Origin: an uncultured Woeseiaceae bacterium
GTDB taxonomy: Bacteria; Pseudomonadota; Gammaproteobacteria; Steroidobacterales; Woeseiaceae
DNA length: 6,585 bases
Direction: 5' to 3'
Assembly (NCBI GenBank): GCA_945787435.1
Contig: CALZHX010000078.1
Coordinates: 1 to 6,585, forward strand
In this document: piece by piece, positions 1 through 5,502 of the stretch
How the letters are laid out: each line of letters opens with the position of its first letter
How positions within the stretch are numbered: position 1 is the first letter of the stretch
Notes under the pieces: generated by a model
What the model saw: only the letters and a program-made list of their open reading frames with translations
Database searches by the model: none
What the model was told of the DNA's origin: nothing
Made by a program: the position numbers and the translations under genes

Positions 1-1029
1 GATCATACTCTGCAGGTCGGCGATCGAAGCTCCCGTCATAAACGTGTCGATAGCCTGGTACCGCGCCTTGAGCCGGGTTGCATCACGCAGCGGTCGTTGT
101 ATCCAGCGCCGCAGCAGACGCGAGCCCATCGGGCTCTGGCAATGATCCATGACCCCGGCAAGTGTGTGTTCGTGCTGGCCGCTCAACGATTCTTCAAGTT
201 CGAGGTTGCGGCGCGTCGGCCCGTCCATGATAACCGAGTCCTCGCGTCGCTCGACGGCCAGCGACTGCAGGTGCGGTAATGCCGACTTCTGCGTGTCAGT
301 GACGTACTGCATGAGCGCGCCTGCTGCGGCAACGCCACGCGTGAAATCGTCGCAGCCGAAGCCGCTCAGGTCGCGAGTTCCGAACTGCGCACAGAGCAGT
401 CGTTTCGCACTGTCGAGTTCGAAGTGCCAGGGGGGACGGCGCGTGACGCGGATATTCTCCCGAAACGTGTCGTCGAGCGCCTGGTCCTCGTCAACGATCA
501 ACTCCGCGGGGCGCAGTCGTTCGATTTCACCGAGCATGCTTTCGACGTCAGGCACCTCGGTCAGGCGAAAACGGCCGCCGGCCAGGTCGAGCCAGGCGAT
601 GCCGACGCTGTCGCCATCTGCAAACACGGACGCCACGAGGTTGTCGCGCGTTTCCGCCAGTAACGCCTCGTCGGTAAGCGTACCAGGCGTCACGATGCGG
701 GTGACGCGGCGTTCGACCGGCCCTTTGCTGGTCGCCGGGTCGCCTACTTGCTCGCAAATGGCTACAGACTCGCCCTTGCGCACGAGCTTGGCGAGGTAGC
801 CCTCGACTGCGTGATAGGGCACGCCGGCCATCGGAATCGGGTTGCCGCCCGACTTGCCACGAGACGTCAGCGTGATGTCCAGCAACGATGCAGCACGCTT
901 CGCATCGTCATAGAACAACTCGTAAAAGTCGCCCATGCGATAGAAAACGAGCATGTCCGCATGCTCCGCCTTGATGGCGAGATACTGCCGCATCATGGGT
1001 GTGTGGATCGCTGCGGGTTCGGAGCTCAT
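1..1029 (-). CDS. mutS: DNA mismatch repair protein MutS (N-terminal 343 codons, runs off left edge)
   Basis: MutS recognises mismatches and small loops in DNA and then recruits MutL to start strand-specific repair. Reading leftward from ATG at 1029, the frame stays open for 343 codons to the window edge. The mismatch-binding domain begins at once. It contains the Phe-X-Glu mismatch-wedge motif inside GDFYELF (Phe35, Glu37), then the conserved stretches PIPMAGVPYHA and GESVAICEQVGDP, the connector domain, and the start of the core/lever domain (SPMGSRLLRRWIQRPL). The Walker ATPase and dimerisation regions lie outside the window, so completeness cannot be judged. The gene starts 11 bases after the CBS-domain gene on the same strand and has only a weak ribosome binding site, so it is probably read as the last visible gene of that operon. 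The family assignment is secure. Confidence 0.97.
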   Translation of the reverse strand, partial: MSSEPAAIHTPMMRQYLAIKAEHADMLVFYRMGDFYELFYDDAKRAASLLDITLTSRGKSGGNPIPMAGVPYHAVEGYLAKLVRKGESVAICEQVGDPATSKGPVERRVTRIVTPGTLTDEALLAETRDNLVASVFADGDSVGIAWLDLAGGRFRLTEVPDVESMLGEIERLRPAELIVDEDQALDDTFRENIRVTRRPPWHFELDSAKRLLCAQFGTRDLSGFGCDDFTRGVAAAGALMQYVTDTQKSALPHLQSLAVERREDSVIMDGPTRRNLELEESLSGQHEHTLAGVMDHCQSPMGSRLLRRWIQRPLRDATRLKARYQAIDTFMTGASIADLQSMI

Positions 1030-1040
1030 TCCAATACAGC

Positions 1041-1445
1041 CTAGTCGAGTTCGGGCAGTGCTTCGAGCACGAGGTGGTAATAGCTGATTGTGCCGACAAC
1101 CTTGTGATCTTCGACAACCGGCGCGCGACGGATGTCGAACTGCTGGAATAGCCGTGCGCAGTAGCGAATATCCATCTCCGGATGTACGCAGATGACGGGC
1201 TTGGACATGATCTCGAACACGTTCACTCGCTCAGGCGCCTTGTCCCGCGCGATCACCTGCTTGGCGATATCGGACAAGGTCACGATGCCGTACTCGTCCC
1301 GGTCAGAACGTTTCTCGACGATGAGACTCGTACAACGCCCGTCGCGCATGGCGCGCAGCGCCTCGCGGACGTTCTTGCGGCCGTCTATAAAGGTCACGTC
1401 TGTGCGCATGGCCTTGCGCACGGAAACCCAGTCCGTATGTTTCAT
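1041..1445 (-). CDS. Small two-CBS-domain protein (candidate nucleotide sensor)
   Basis: This 134-residue protein is almost entirely a Bateman module. CBS1 covers roughly residues 7-65 and ends in GIVTLSDI (53-60). CBS2 covers roughly 74-130 and ends in GTISYYHL (118-125), where the usual Asp is His124. The Asp59-type motif of CBS1 fits ribose contact in adenosyl-nucleotide binding CBS pairs. There is no membrane segment, signal peptide or catalytic domain, so it is probably a cytoplasmic sensor or regulator. The start ATG overlaps the stop of the PII-like gene by four bases (ATGA, 1442-1445). It has a strong GGAGG at 1453-1457, seven bases upstream. Its place behind two membrane genes and a PII-like gene suggests that it regulates the membrane protein. 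The ligand and partner are inference. Confidence 0.9.
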   Translation of the reverse strand: MKHTDWVSVRKAMRTDVTFIDGRKNVREALRAMRDGRCTSLIVEKRSDRDEYGIVTLSDIAKQVIARDKAPERVNVFEIMSKPVICVHPEMDIRYCARLFQQFDIRRAPVVEDHKVVGTISYYHLVLEALPELD

Positions 1446-1792
1446 AGTTGTTCCTCCACGATATCGACAAGGCGTTCAACCTGGCTCAATGCCCCGACGG
1501 CGTCCTCGACGTCAATCTGGATCGCGAGCCCGGTACCAGGCTTTTCATCAAATTCACCAATGACCCCGATGTGCTCCAGGATCTCGCGACTGAGGTGTTC
1601 CTCGACGAGCAGCAGAATCACGTCGCGCTGCGTAGTCAAGGTCAACCCGAAAAAACTTCTGTGTTCGTCAATGCCTTCGCCGCGCGCATTGCTGACGACC
1701 GTGCAACCGGTGGCGCCCGCCTCTCGTGCGGCCCTGAGCACGTCGTCGGTCTTCGCGTCCTCGACGAAAACGATTAGTAGTTTGAAATGCAT
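1442..1792 (-). CDS. PII-like (GlnB-superfamily) signalling protein, divergent
   Basis: The 116 residues follow the PII layout: strand 1 (MHFKLLIVFVEDA), helix 1 (residues 15-25), strand 2 (GATGCTVV, 26-33), a loop where the T-loop should be (about 36-55), strand 3 (DVILLLVEE, 57-65), helix 2, then a B-loop-like turn (GEFDEKPGTG, 79-88) and strand 4 (LAIQIDV). Classical PII proteins carry a T-loop Tyr that is uridylylated (Tyr51 in E. coli GlnB), a B-loop Lys and basic residues that bind ATP. I see no Tyr anywhere in this protein, and no Lys after the Gly-rich turn. It is therefore unlikely to be a GlnD-modified nitrogen sensor and fits the broad PII-like group that regulates neighbouring transporters. 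Start and stop are tightly coupled to the flanking genes: TGATG at 1790-1794, and ATGA at 1442-1445. GGAGG at 1800-1804 sits seven bases before the start. Confidence 0.85.
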   Translation of the reverse strand: MHFKLLIVFVEDAKTDDVLRAAREAGATGCTVVSNARGEGIDEHRSFFGLTLTTQRDVILLLVEEHLSREILEHIGVIGEFDEKPGTGLAIQIDVEDAVGALSQVERLVDIVEEQL

Positions 1793-2595
1793 CAGCTCTC
1801 CTCCACGAGACCGGATTCGCTCCGGTCCTTTTCTTTGCGTCGCTTCGCGTCCTGCTTCTCGATAGATGCGCTCAACTGTGCGTAGGCGAGCACGGCGATG
1901 ATCGGGAACAGGCTCGCGAAAGCGACAAGTCCGAAGCCGTCCAGCAGTGGACTGCGGCCGGGTATCGTTTCAGCCAGGCCGAGGCCCAGCGCAGTAATCA
2001 GGGGCACCGTGACAGTGGATGTCGTCACGCCGCCGGAATCGTATGCAAGCGGGATAATCAGCTTGGGCGCCCGGATCGTCTGCACTACGACCACGGCGTA
2101 GCCTACCATGATGAAATATTGCAGCGGCAAGCCCGTGATGATGCGGTAGGTGCCGAGCGCGACACCGACGGCGACGCCGATCGCAACGGCTACGCGCAGG
2201 CCCCAGACGCTGATGGCACCACCCGAGACGTCATGAGCCTTCATCGATACGGCCAGCAGTGCAGGTTCAGCGATCGTCGTGGCGAAGCCGATGGCTAGCG
2301 CGAAGAAATAGACCCACAGGTACGAGTGCCAGTCACCCACTCCACCTGTGAGGGCCTCCGGTGAGGTCAGCTGCGCGGCCATTTCCCGGCCGAGCGGGAA
2401 AAGCGCCATCTCAAGTCCGATCAGAAACAGGCCAAGGCCGATAATGACGAACGCAAGGCCGGCGAGCAGGCGCGAGAAGTGCGGCAATGGTTTACGCAAT
2501 ACCAGCGCCTGGAACCCGAAGATGAAGATGATGATCGGCAATACGTCCATAGCCGTGGACAGGATCGTCTTCAGGGCATAAAGGATCATAGCCAC
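1792..2595 (-). CDS. DUF1538-family integral membrane protein, second half-unit
   Basis: This is a hydrophobic protein of 267 residues with about seven membrane segments (near 15-34, 42-68, 91-117, 131-154, 158-174, 188-209 and 219-241). It has two signature stretches: GFATTIAEPALLAVS (103-117) and YDSGGVTTSTVTVPL (185-199). I recognise these as DUF1538, a family of membrane proteins without assigned function. Many members, as I recall, carry two such domains in one chain, whereas here each domain is its own gene. Thr/Gly-rich stretches ending in Pro within membrane segments suggest broken helices, as in secondary transporters; this is inference. Unlike its partner it ends in a charged cytoplasmic-type tail (about 244-267, Lys/Arg/Glu rich). 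The GTG start at 2595 is preferred to the ATG at 2589 because GGAGGG lies eight bases before it. It overlaps the upstream gene by 10 bases and touches the PII-like gene at TGATG. Confidence 0.88.
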   Translation of the reverse strand: MAMILYALKTILSTAMDVLPIIIFIFGFQALVLRKPLPHFSRLLAGLAFVIIGLGLFLIGLEMALFPLGREMAAQLTSPEALTGGVGDWHSYLWVYFFALAIGFATTIAEPALLAVSMKAHDVSGGAISVWGLRVAVAIGVAVGVALGTYRIITGLPLQYFIMVGYAVVVVQTIRAPKLIIPLAYDSGGVTTSTVTVPLITALGLGLAETIPGRSPLLDGFGLVAFASLFPIIAVLAYAQLSASIEKQDAKRRKEKDRSESGLVEES

Positions 2596-3329
2596 TGGAT
2601 GATCCCTCCGTACGCCATGACGAATATCATCGGAGTCAGCGAGGCGAGTGCGATAAGGCCGAATCCGTCAGTCATCGGGTTGCGGTCGCGAAGCGAGGAG
2701 GCGAGGCCAACACCGAGCGCGGTGACCAGCGGCACCGTAACCGTCGAGGTCGTGACACCGCCCGAGTCGTAGGCGACGCCGACGATGTCAGTTGGCGCGA
2801 TGGCGGTCATCCCGACAACAAGGACGTAGCCGGAGATGATCATCAGCGGTAGTGACCAGCCAAAGATGATGCGCAGGACGCCCAGCACCAGGGCGGTGCC
2901 GACCGACAGCGCCACAGTGACGCGCAGCCCCAACACGTAGTTGCTCATTGCCTGTTCGGTATCTGGAATGGCCCCGGCGCCTGCCGCGATCTCCGATGCT
3001 TCGTTGGCGATAGCTGTTAGCGCGGGCTCGGCGATTGTCGTACCAAATCCGAGCAGGAAAGAGAACGTCAGCAGCCAGAATACGCTGCCTTTTTTCGCAA
3101 GCGCGACGGCCAGGGCGTCACCAATCGGGAACAGCGCGAGTTCCAGGCCGTAAATGAAGAAGGTCAAACCGAGGACCACGAGCACCACGCCAATACCGAT
3201 CCCCAACAGGCCGTCAGGAATCTGCTGCAGCACGACGAACTCGAAGAACAGGATGACGATCACGATCGGTGCCAGATCGCGCATACTGCCCTTGGTGTGT
3301 GCCCAAAAAGCGGTCAGATTTTGCTTCAT
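2586..3329 (-). CDS. DUF1538-family integral membrane protein, first half-unit
   Basis: This 247-residue membrane protein has about seven predicted membrane segments (near 19-36, 41-68, 83-107, 131-156, 160-178, 190-210 and 222-245). It shares its architecture with the next gene: GLELALFPIG (61-70), GFGTTIAEPALTAIA (94-108) and YDSGGVTTSTVTVPL (187-201), followed by DGFGLIALASLTP. The 15-residue YDSGG motif is identical in both proteins. Each appears to be a single DUF1538 domain, so together they would equal one tandem-domain family member and may pair in the inner membrane. Substrate and function are unknown. It is the promoter-proximal gene of the leftward operon. The ATG at 3329 has no clear Shine-Dalgarno sequence, and a near-palindrome lies three bases upstream. 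The stop TGA (2586-2588) lies inside the start region of the next gene, which implies translational coupling. Confidence 0.88.
   Translation of the reverse strand: MKQNLTAFWAHTKGSMRDLAPIVIVILFFEFVVLQQIPDGLLGIGIGVVLVVLGLTFFIYGLELALFPIGDALAVALAKKGSVFWLLTFSFLLGFGTTIAEPALTAIANEASEIAAGAGAIPDTEQAMSNYVLGLRVTVALSVGTALVLGVLRIIFGWSLPLMIISGYVLVVGMTAIAPTDIVGVAYDSGGVTTSTVTVPLVTALGVGLASSLRDRNPMTDGFGLIALASLTPMIFVMAYGGIIQWL
2604..2609 (-). promoter_or_regulatory. Ribosome binding site deciding the start of the second DUF1538 gene
   Basis: On the minus strand this reads GGAGGG. It is eight bases before GTG at 2595 and 14 before the in-frame ATG at 2589. The spacing favours the GTG, which gives a 10-base overlap with the preceding gene. 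The ATG would give the more familiar four-base ATGA overlap but a poor distance. The two choices differ by only two residues. Confidence 0.65.
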
Positions 3330-3332
3330 GTT

Positions 3333-3349
3333 CGAGCTATCATGGCTCG
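3333..3349. repeat. 17-bp imperfect palindrome upstream of the DUF1538 operon
   Basis: On the plus strand the two arms CGAGCTAT and ATGGCTCG pair in seven of eight positions around a central C, so the site is nearly symmetric. It ends three bases before the ATG of the first DUF1538 gene (3329), in the position where a Shine-Dalgarno would be expected. It could be a repressor operator or a small hairpin in the operon's leader. In the leftward RNA one inner pair is a C-A mismatch, leaving a five-pair GC-rich stem. With only one copy in the window, chance occurrence is possible. Confidence 0.35.
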
Positions 3350-3400
3350 GATTGGGGATATTCTTCTATAGATGTAAATACTGCATGTTGAAACGGGGCG
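3350..3400. promoter_or_regulatory. Divergent promoter region between the DUF1538 operon and the glycosyltransferase
   Basis: This is the only non-coding stretch separating two divergent gene blocks, and it is more AT-rich than its surroundings. It contains the self-complementary TCTATAGA (3365-3372), which offers a TATAGA -10-like hexamer in either direction. No -35 box closely matching TTGACA is placed correctly on either strand; leftward, TTTCAA at about 3388-3393 with a 17-base spacer is the best I see. That promoters lie here follows from the gene layout. The exact boxes are uncertain. Confidence 0.35.
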
Positions 3401-3425
3401 CCATCTCTACGGTGGACCCCAGCAG
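3372..3425 (+). other. Apparent lost 5' end of the glycosyltransferase gene, with stop at codon 2
   Basis: In the frame of the downstream glycosyltransferase this stretch reads ATG, TAA, then ILHVETGRHLYGGPQQ and continues directly into the ORF starting at GTG 3426. That peptide is the expected first strand and Gly-rich loop of a family 4 glycosyltransferase, where members typically begin with M-K-I-L-H-V. A single A-to-T change at 3375 (AAA to TAA) would account for it. Between the TAA and GTG 3426 the only near-start codons in frame are ATA (3378) and CTG (3381), neither with a Shine-Dalgarno sequence. Possible explanations are a real nonsense mutation, a sequence error, or non-standard initiation. 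Confidence 0.7.
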
Positions 3426-4457
3426 GTGATCTACCTGATTTCGGCGCTCGCGGAGCGCGGGCACGAGTCGATACTTGTTTGCCCACCGGGTTCCGGGATC
3501 GACACGGCGGCGCGCAGCGCCGGTATCCAGGTACAAAACCTCTTCTGTGCCGGCGATCTGGATCTGCCGTTCGCGTACCGGCTAATCCAGTACCTGCAGC
3601 GCGAGCAGCCGGATATCGTGCACTGCCATAGCCGGCGCGGAGCCGACATGCTCGGCGGGATCGCCGCGAGTTTCGCGGATATTCCGGCGGTCGTATCGCG
3701 CCGCGTGGACAATGTAGAGATGCGCTTGATGGCGACGTTGCGTTACCGGCCCTTTAAAAAGATCATCGCCATTTCCGAGACGATTGCGCGCGTCCTGCGC
3801 GAACACGACGTCGATGAGGGGCGGATCGAGGTGATTCGCAGTGCCGTGGACACGAAGCAGTTGTCAAATTGTGCCGACTGCAGCGAGGTGCGCGAGGTGT
3901 TCGCGGTTCCGGCTGATGCTTGTGTCATTGCCGCCGCGGGCCAGCTGATACCGCGCAAGGGACATCGCTATCTGCTGCAGGCCGTTGCAGAACTCAAGGA
4001 GACGCATCCGAAGATTCGACTTATCATTTTTGGAGACGGCTATCTCAATAATCAGTTGCGCGCACAGGCCGCCTCGCTGGGCCTGGGCGATATCGCGCAG
4101 TTCCCGGGTTTTCGCGATGACCTGGACGATTTCATGGGGTGTATCGATATCTTTGCGCATCCGGCCCTTGCAGAAGGCCTGGGTGTGGCAACGTTGAAGG
4201 CAGCAGCGGCCGGTGTTCCAGTGGTGGGTTTCGATGCAGGCGGATTGCCCGAGGCCGTTGTCGATGGGAAAACCGGGCTCCTTACGCCGGCGGAGGATGT
4301 TGATGCATTCGCCGCTGCGCTCGGGGAACTGATCGAGGATGAGGATCGCAGGCGACGAATGGGCGCCGCCGGTCAACAACGGATGCAAAATGAGTTCTCG
4401 ATCGATACGATGGCGGATAAGCACGTTGCACTCTATGAATCCGTACTAAATGGCTGA
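3426..4457 (+). CDS. Family 4 glycosyltransferase (GT-B fold), N-terminus apparently interrupted
   Basis: The protein would transfer a sugar from an activated nucleotide-sugar to an acceptor, probably in surface polysaccharide or lipopolysaccharide synthesis; donor and acceptor are unknown. From GTG 3426 the frame gives 343 residues. The N-terminal Rossmann half includes QPDIVHCHSRRGADMLGG (61-78) and SRRVDN (91-96). The C-terminal half includes AGQLIPRKGH (171-180), the FGDG turn (202-205) and PALAEGLGVATLKAAAAGVPVV (247-267), where Glu250 matches the first Glu of the E-X7-E motif and the second position is Lys258. Similarity continues upstream of GTG 3426 to an ATG-TAA at 3372, so the annotated product would lack the first strand and Gly-rich loop and may be inactive unless initiation is non-standard. 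The body shows no other lesion. The 3' end overlaps pncC by eight bases. Confidence 0.85.
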   Translation: MIYLISALAERGHESILVCPPGSGIDTAARSAGIQVQNLFCAGDLDLPFAYRLIQYLQREQPDIVHCHSRRGADMLGGIAASFADIPAVVSRRVDNVEMRLMATLRYRPFKKIIAISETIARVLREHDVDEGRIEVIRSAVDTKQLSNCADCSEVREVFAVPADACVIAAAGQLIPRKGHRYLLQAVAELKETHPKIRLIIFGDGYLNNQLRAQAASLGLGDIAQFPGFRDDLDDFMGCIDIFAHPALAEGLGVATLKAAAAGVPVVGFDAGGLPEAVVDGKTGLLTPAEDVDAFAAALGELIEDEDRRRRMGAAGQQRMQNEFSIDTMADKHVALYESVLNG

Positions 4458-4947
4458 CCACGAATCGATCCAGAAACTCGCCGCGGCGCTCGTTGCTGAT
4501 CTGACCGAGGCCGGCAAGGCGATTTCTACAGCTGAGTCCTGCACGGGTGGCTGGGTCGCCAAAGCGATCACGGACATTCCCGGTGCGTCCGCCGTATTTC
4601 ACTATGGCATCGTGAGTTACTCGAACGGCGCCAAAGAACAGATGCTCGGTGTGAAGAACCCGGTTATCGAAGAGCATGGCTCGGTGAGCGAGGCTGTCGT
4701 CGGGGAGATGGCCAACGGCGCGTTGAATCTTAGCGGCGCCGATATCGCCGTTGCTGTCAGCGGGGTTGCAGGTCCTGATGGTGGCAGCAAAGAGAAGCCC
4801 GTCGGCATGGTGTGGTTCGCCTGGTCCGTCAGGGAGGGCGGCAAAGTCAGAACCGATACCAGTTGTCAGCAATTTGATGGTGACCGCGACCTGGTGCGGG
4901 AACTCACCGTGGTTCACGCGCTGCAGGGAGCCATGGATCGGCTATGA
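4450..4947 (+). CDS. pncC: Nicotinamide-nucleotide amidase (CinA C-terminal domain family)
   Basis: PncC deamidates nicotinamide mononucleotide to nicotinate mononucleotide and ammonia, recycling the pyridine nucleotide released mainly by NAD-dependent DNA ligase and other NAD-consuming enzymes. The 165 residues correspond to a stand-alone CinA C-terminal domain, the usual length for this form, with no N-terminal molybdopterin-binding-like domain. Visible motifs are AESCTGG (28-34) with the expected catalytic Ser30, IVSYSNGAK (54-62) with Tyr57 and Lys62, and the Gly-rich SGVAGPDGGSKEKPVG. ATG 4450 overlaps the end of the glycosyltransferase by eight bases and lacks a clear ribosome binding site, so it may depend on translation from upstream. 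The stop overlaps thpR in an ATGA (4944-4947). A pncC gene just upstream of recA is a known gammaproteobacterial arrangement. Confidence 0.95.
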   Translation: MADHESIQKLAAALVADLTEAGKAISTAESCTGGWVAKAITDIPGASAVFHYGIVSYSNGAKEQMLGVKNPVIEEHGSVSEAVVGEMANGALNLSGADIAVAVSGVAGPDGGSKEKPVGMVWFAWSVREGGKVRTDTSCQQFDGDRDLVRELTVVHALQGAMDRL

Positions 4948-5459
4948 ACAGCAAGCGAGTCTTCTTCGCATTGTGGCCGGACCACCGGCAGCGCGAGCGC
5001 ATGCGCGATTTTATCAGCCCGCACACCAAGCTCGTCGAAGGCAAGGTCGTGGAGCGCAGCGAATGGCACGTGACACTGGCGTATATCGGCGACCTCGATG
5101 TGCGCTTCATTCCCGAACTCATGGAATCGGCACAGGCGATTCCCGTTGAGCCGTTTCGTTTGCGGCTTGACCGTCTCGAATTCTGGCCGCGGCCCAAGAT
5201 TGCTGCTGTGGTACCGCCGCGCGTGCCACCGGATCTCGAGAACCTGGTCGAGCAGCTCAACGGCCTTGTACTGGCCTCGGGTGTCGAGCCGGCGCAGCGC
5301 GTCTATCGCCCGCACATCACGGTGGTACGTAATTCACGGCCGTTCGAGACGATACGGTTGGCGCAGAGTGCGGAGATCGAGTGGACCGGATTCGAACTCA
5401 TGGAGTCGATATCAGAGCACGGCCGCACAACATACCGCCCGATAGTCAAAGACTTCTGA
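4944..5459 (+). CDS. thpR: RNA 2',3'-cyclic phosphodiesterase (2H phosphoesterase, LigT family)
   Basis: This family opens RNA 2',3'-cyclic phosphate ends to 2'-phosphates and can join tRNA halves through 2'-5' linkage in vitro; its physiological role is not well settled. The 171 residues are the typical family length. The two defining His-X-Thr motifs are intact: His42-Val-Thr44 in EWHVTLAYIG, and His124-Ile-Thr126 in YRPHITVVRN. The N-terminal RVFFALWPD is also characteristic. ATG 4944 overlaps the pncC stop by four bases, so the two are probably translated together. The gene ends 120 bases before recA. The soluble product shows no signal peptide or membrane segment. Confidence 0.95.
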   Translation: MNSKRVFFALWPDHRQRERMRDFISPHTKLVEGKVVERSEWHVTLAYIGDLDVRFIPELMESAQAIPVEPFRLRLDRLEFWPRPKIAAVVPPRVPPDLENLVEQLNGLVLASGVEPAQRVYRPHITVVRNSRPFETIRLAQSAEIEWTGFELMESISEHGRTTYRPIVKDF

Positions 5460-5502
5460 GATTTTCTTCGAGTTTCTTCAGAAACCGCATAGATAAAGCA
5501 TC

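Noticed and set aside
149..799. Long open frame on the plus strand (216 codons) opposite mutS
   Set aside because: Its translation is low-complexity and Ser/Arg/Pro-rich with no recognisable motif, while the opposite strand encodes unmistakable MutS. It is a GC-rich antisense shadow.
1442..1792. Annotating the PII-like gene as glnB or glnK
   Set aside because: The T-loop Tyr, B-loop Lys and C-terminal Arg residues expected of those proteins are absent.
1182..1865. 227-codon plus-strand frame across the CBS and PII-like genes
   Set aside because: It spans antisense to three real genes with good ribosome binding sites, and its product shows no family signature.
1999..2771. Direct DNA repeat between the two DUF1538 genes as a mobile or recombination repeat
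   Set aside because: The similarity is confined to coding of a conserved protein motif, and all differences in it are silent. It reflects paralogy and is not a mobile repeat.
3326..3343. Five-codon frame (MIART) ending in an ATGA overlap with the first DUF1538 start
   Set aside because: It has no ribosome binding site and is very short; the overlap is easily chance.
4282..4917. 211-codon minus-strand frame opposite the glycosyltransferase 3' end and pncC
   Set aside because: It is antisense to two well-supported genes and has no motif or plausible ribosome binding site. Treated as a shadow.
5472..5485. GTTTC-TTCA-GAAAC inverted repeat downstream of thpR as a terminator
   Set aside because: The stem has only five pairs, is AT-rich and is not followed by a T-run on either strand, so it does not qualify as an intrinsic terminator.
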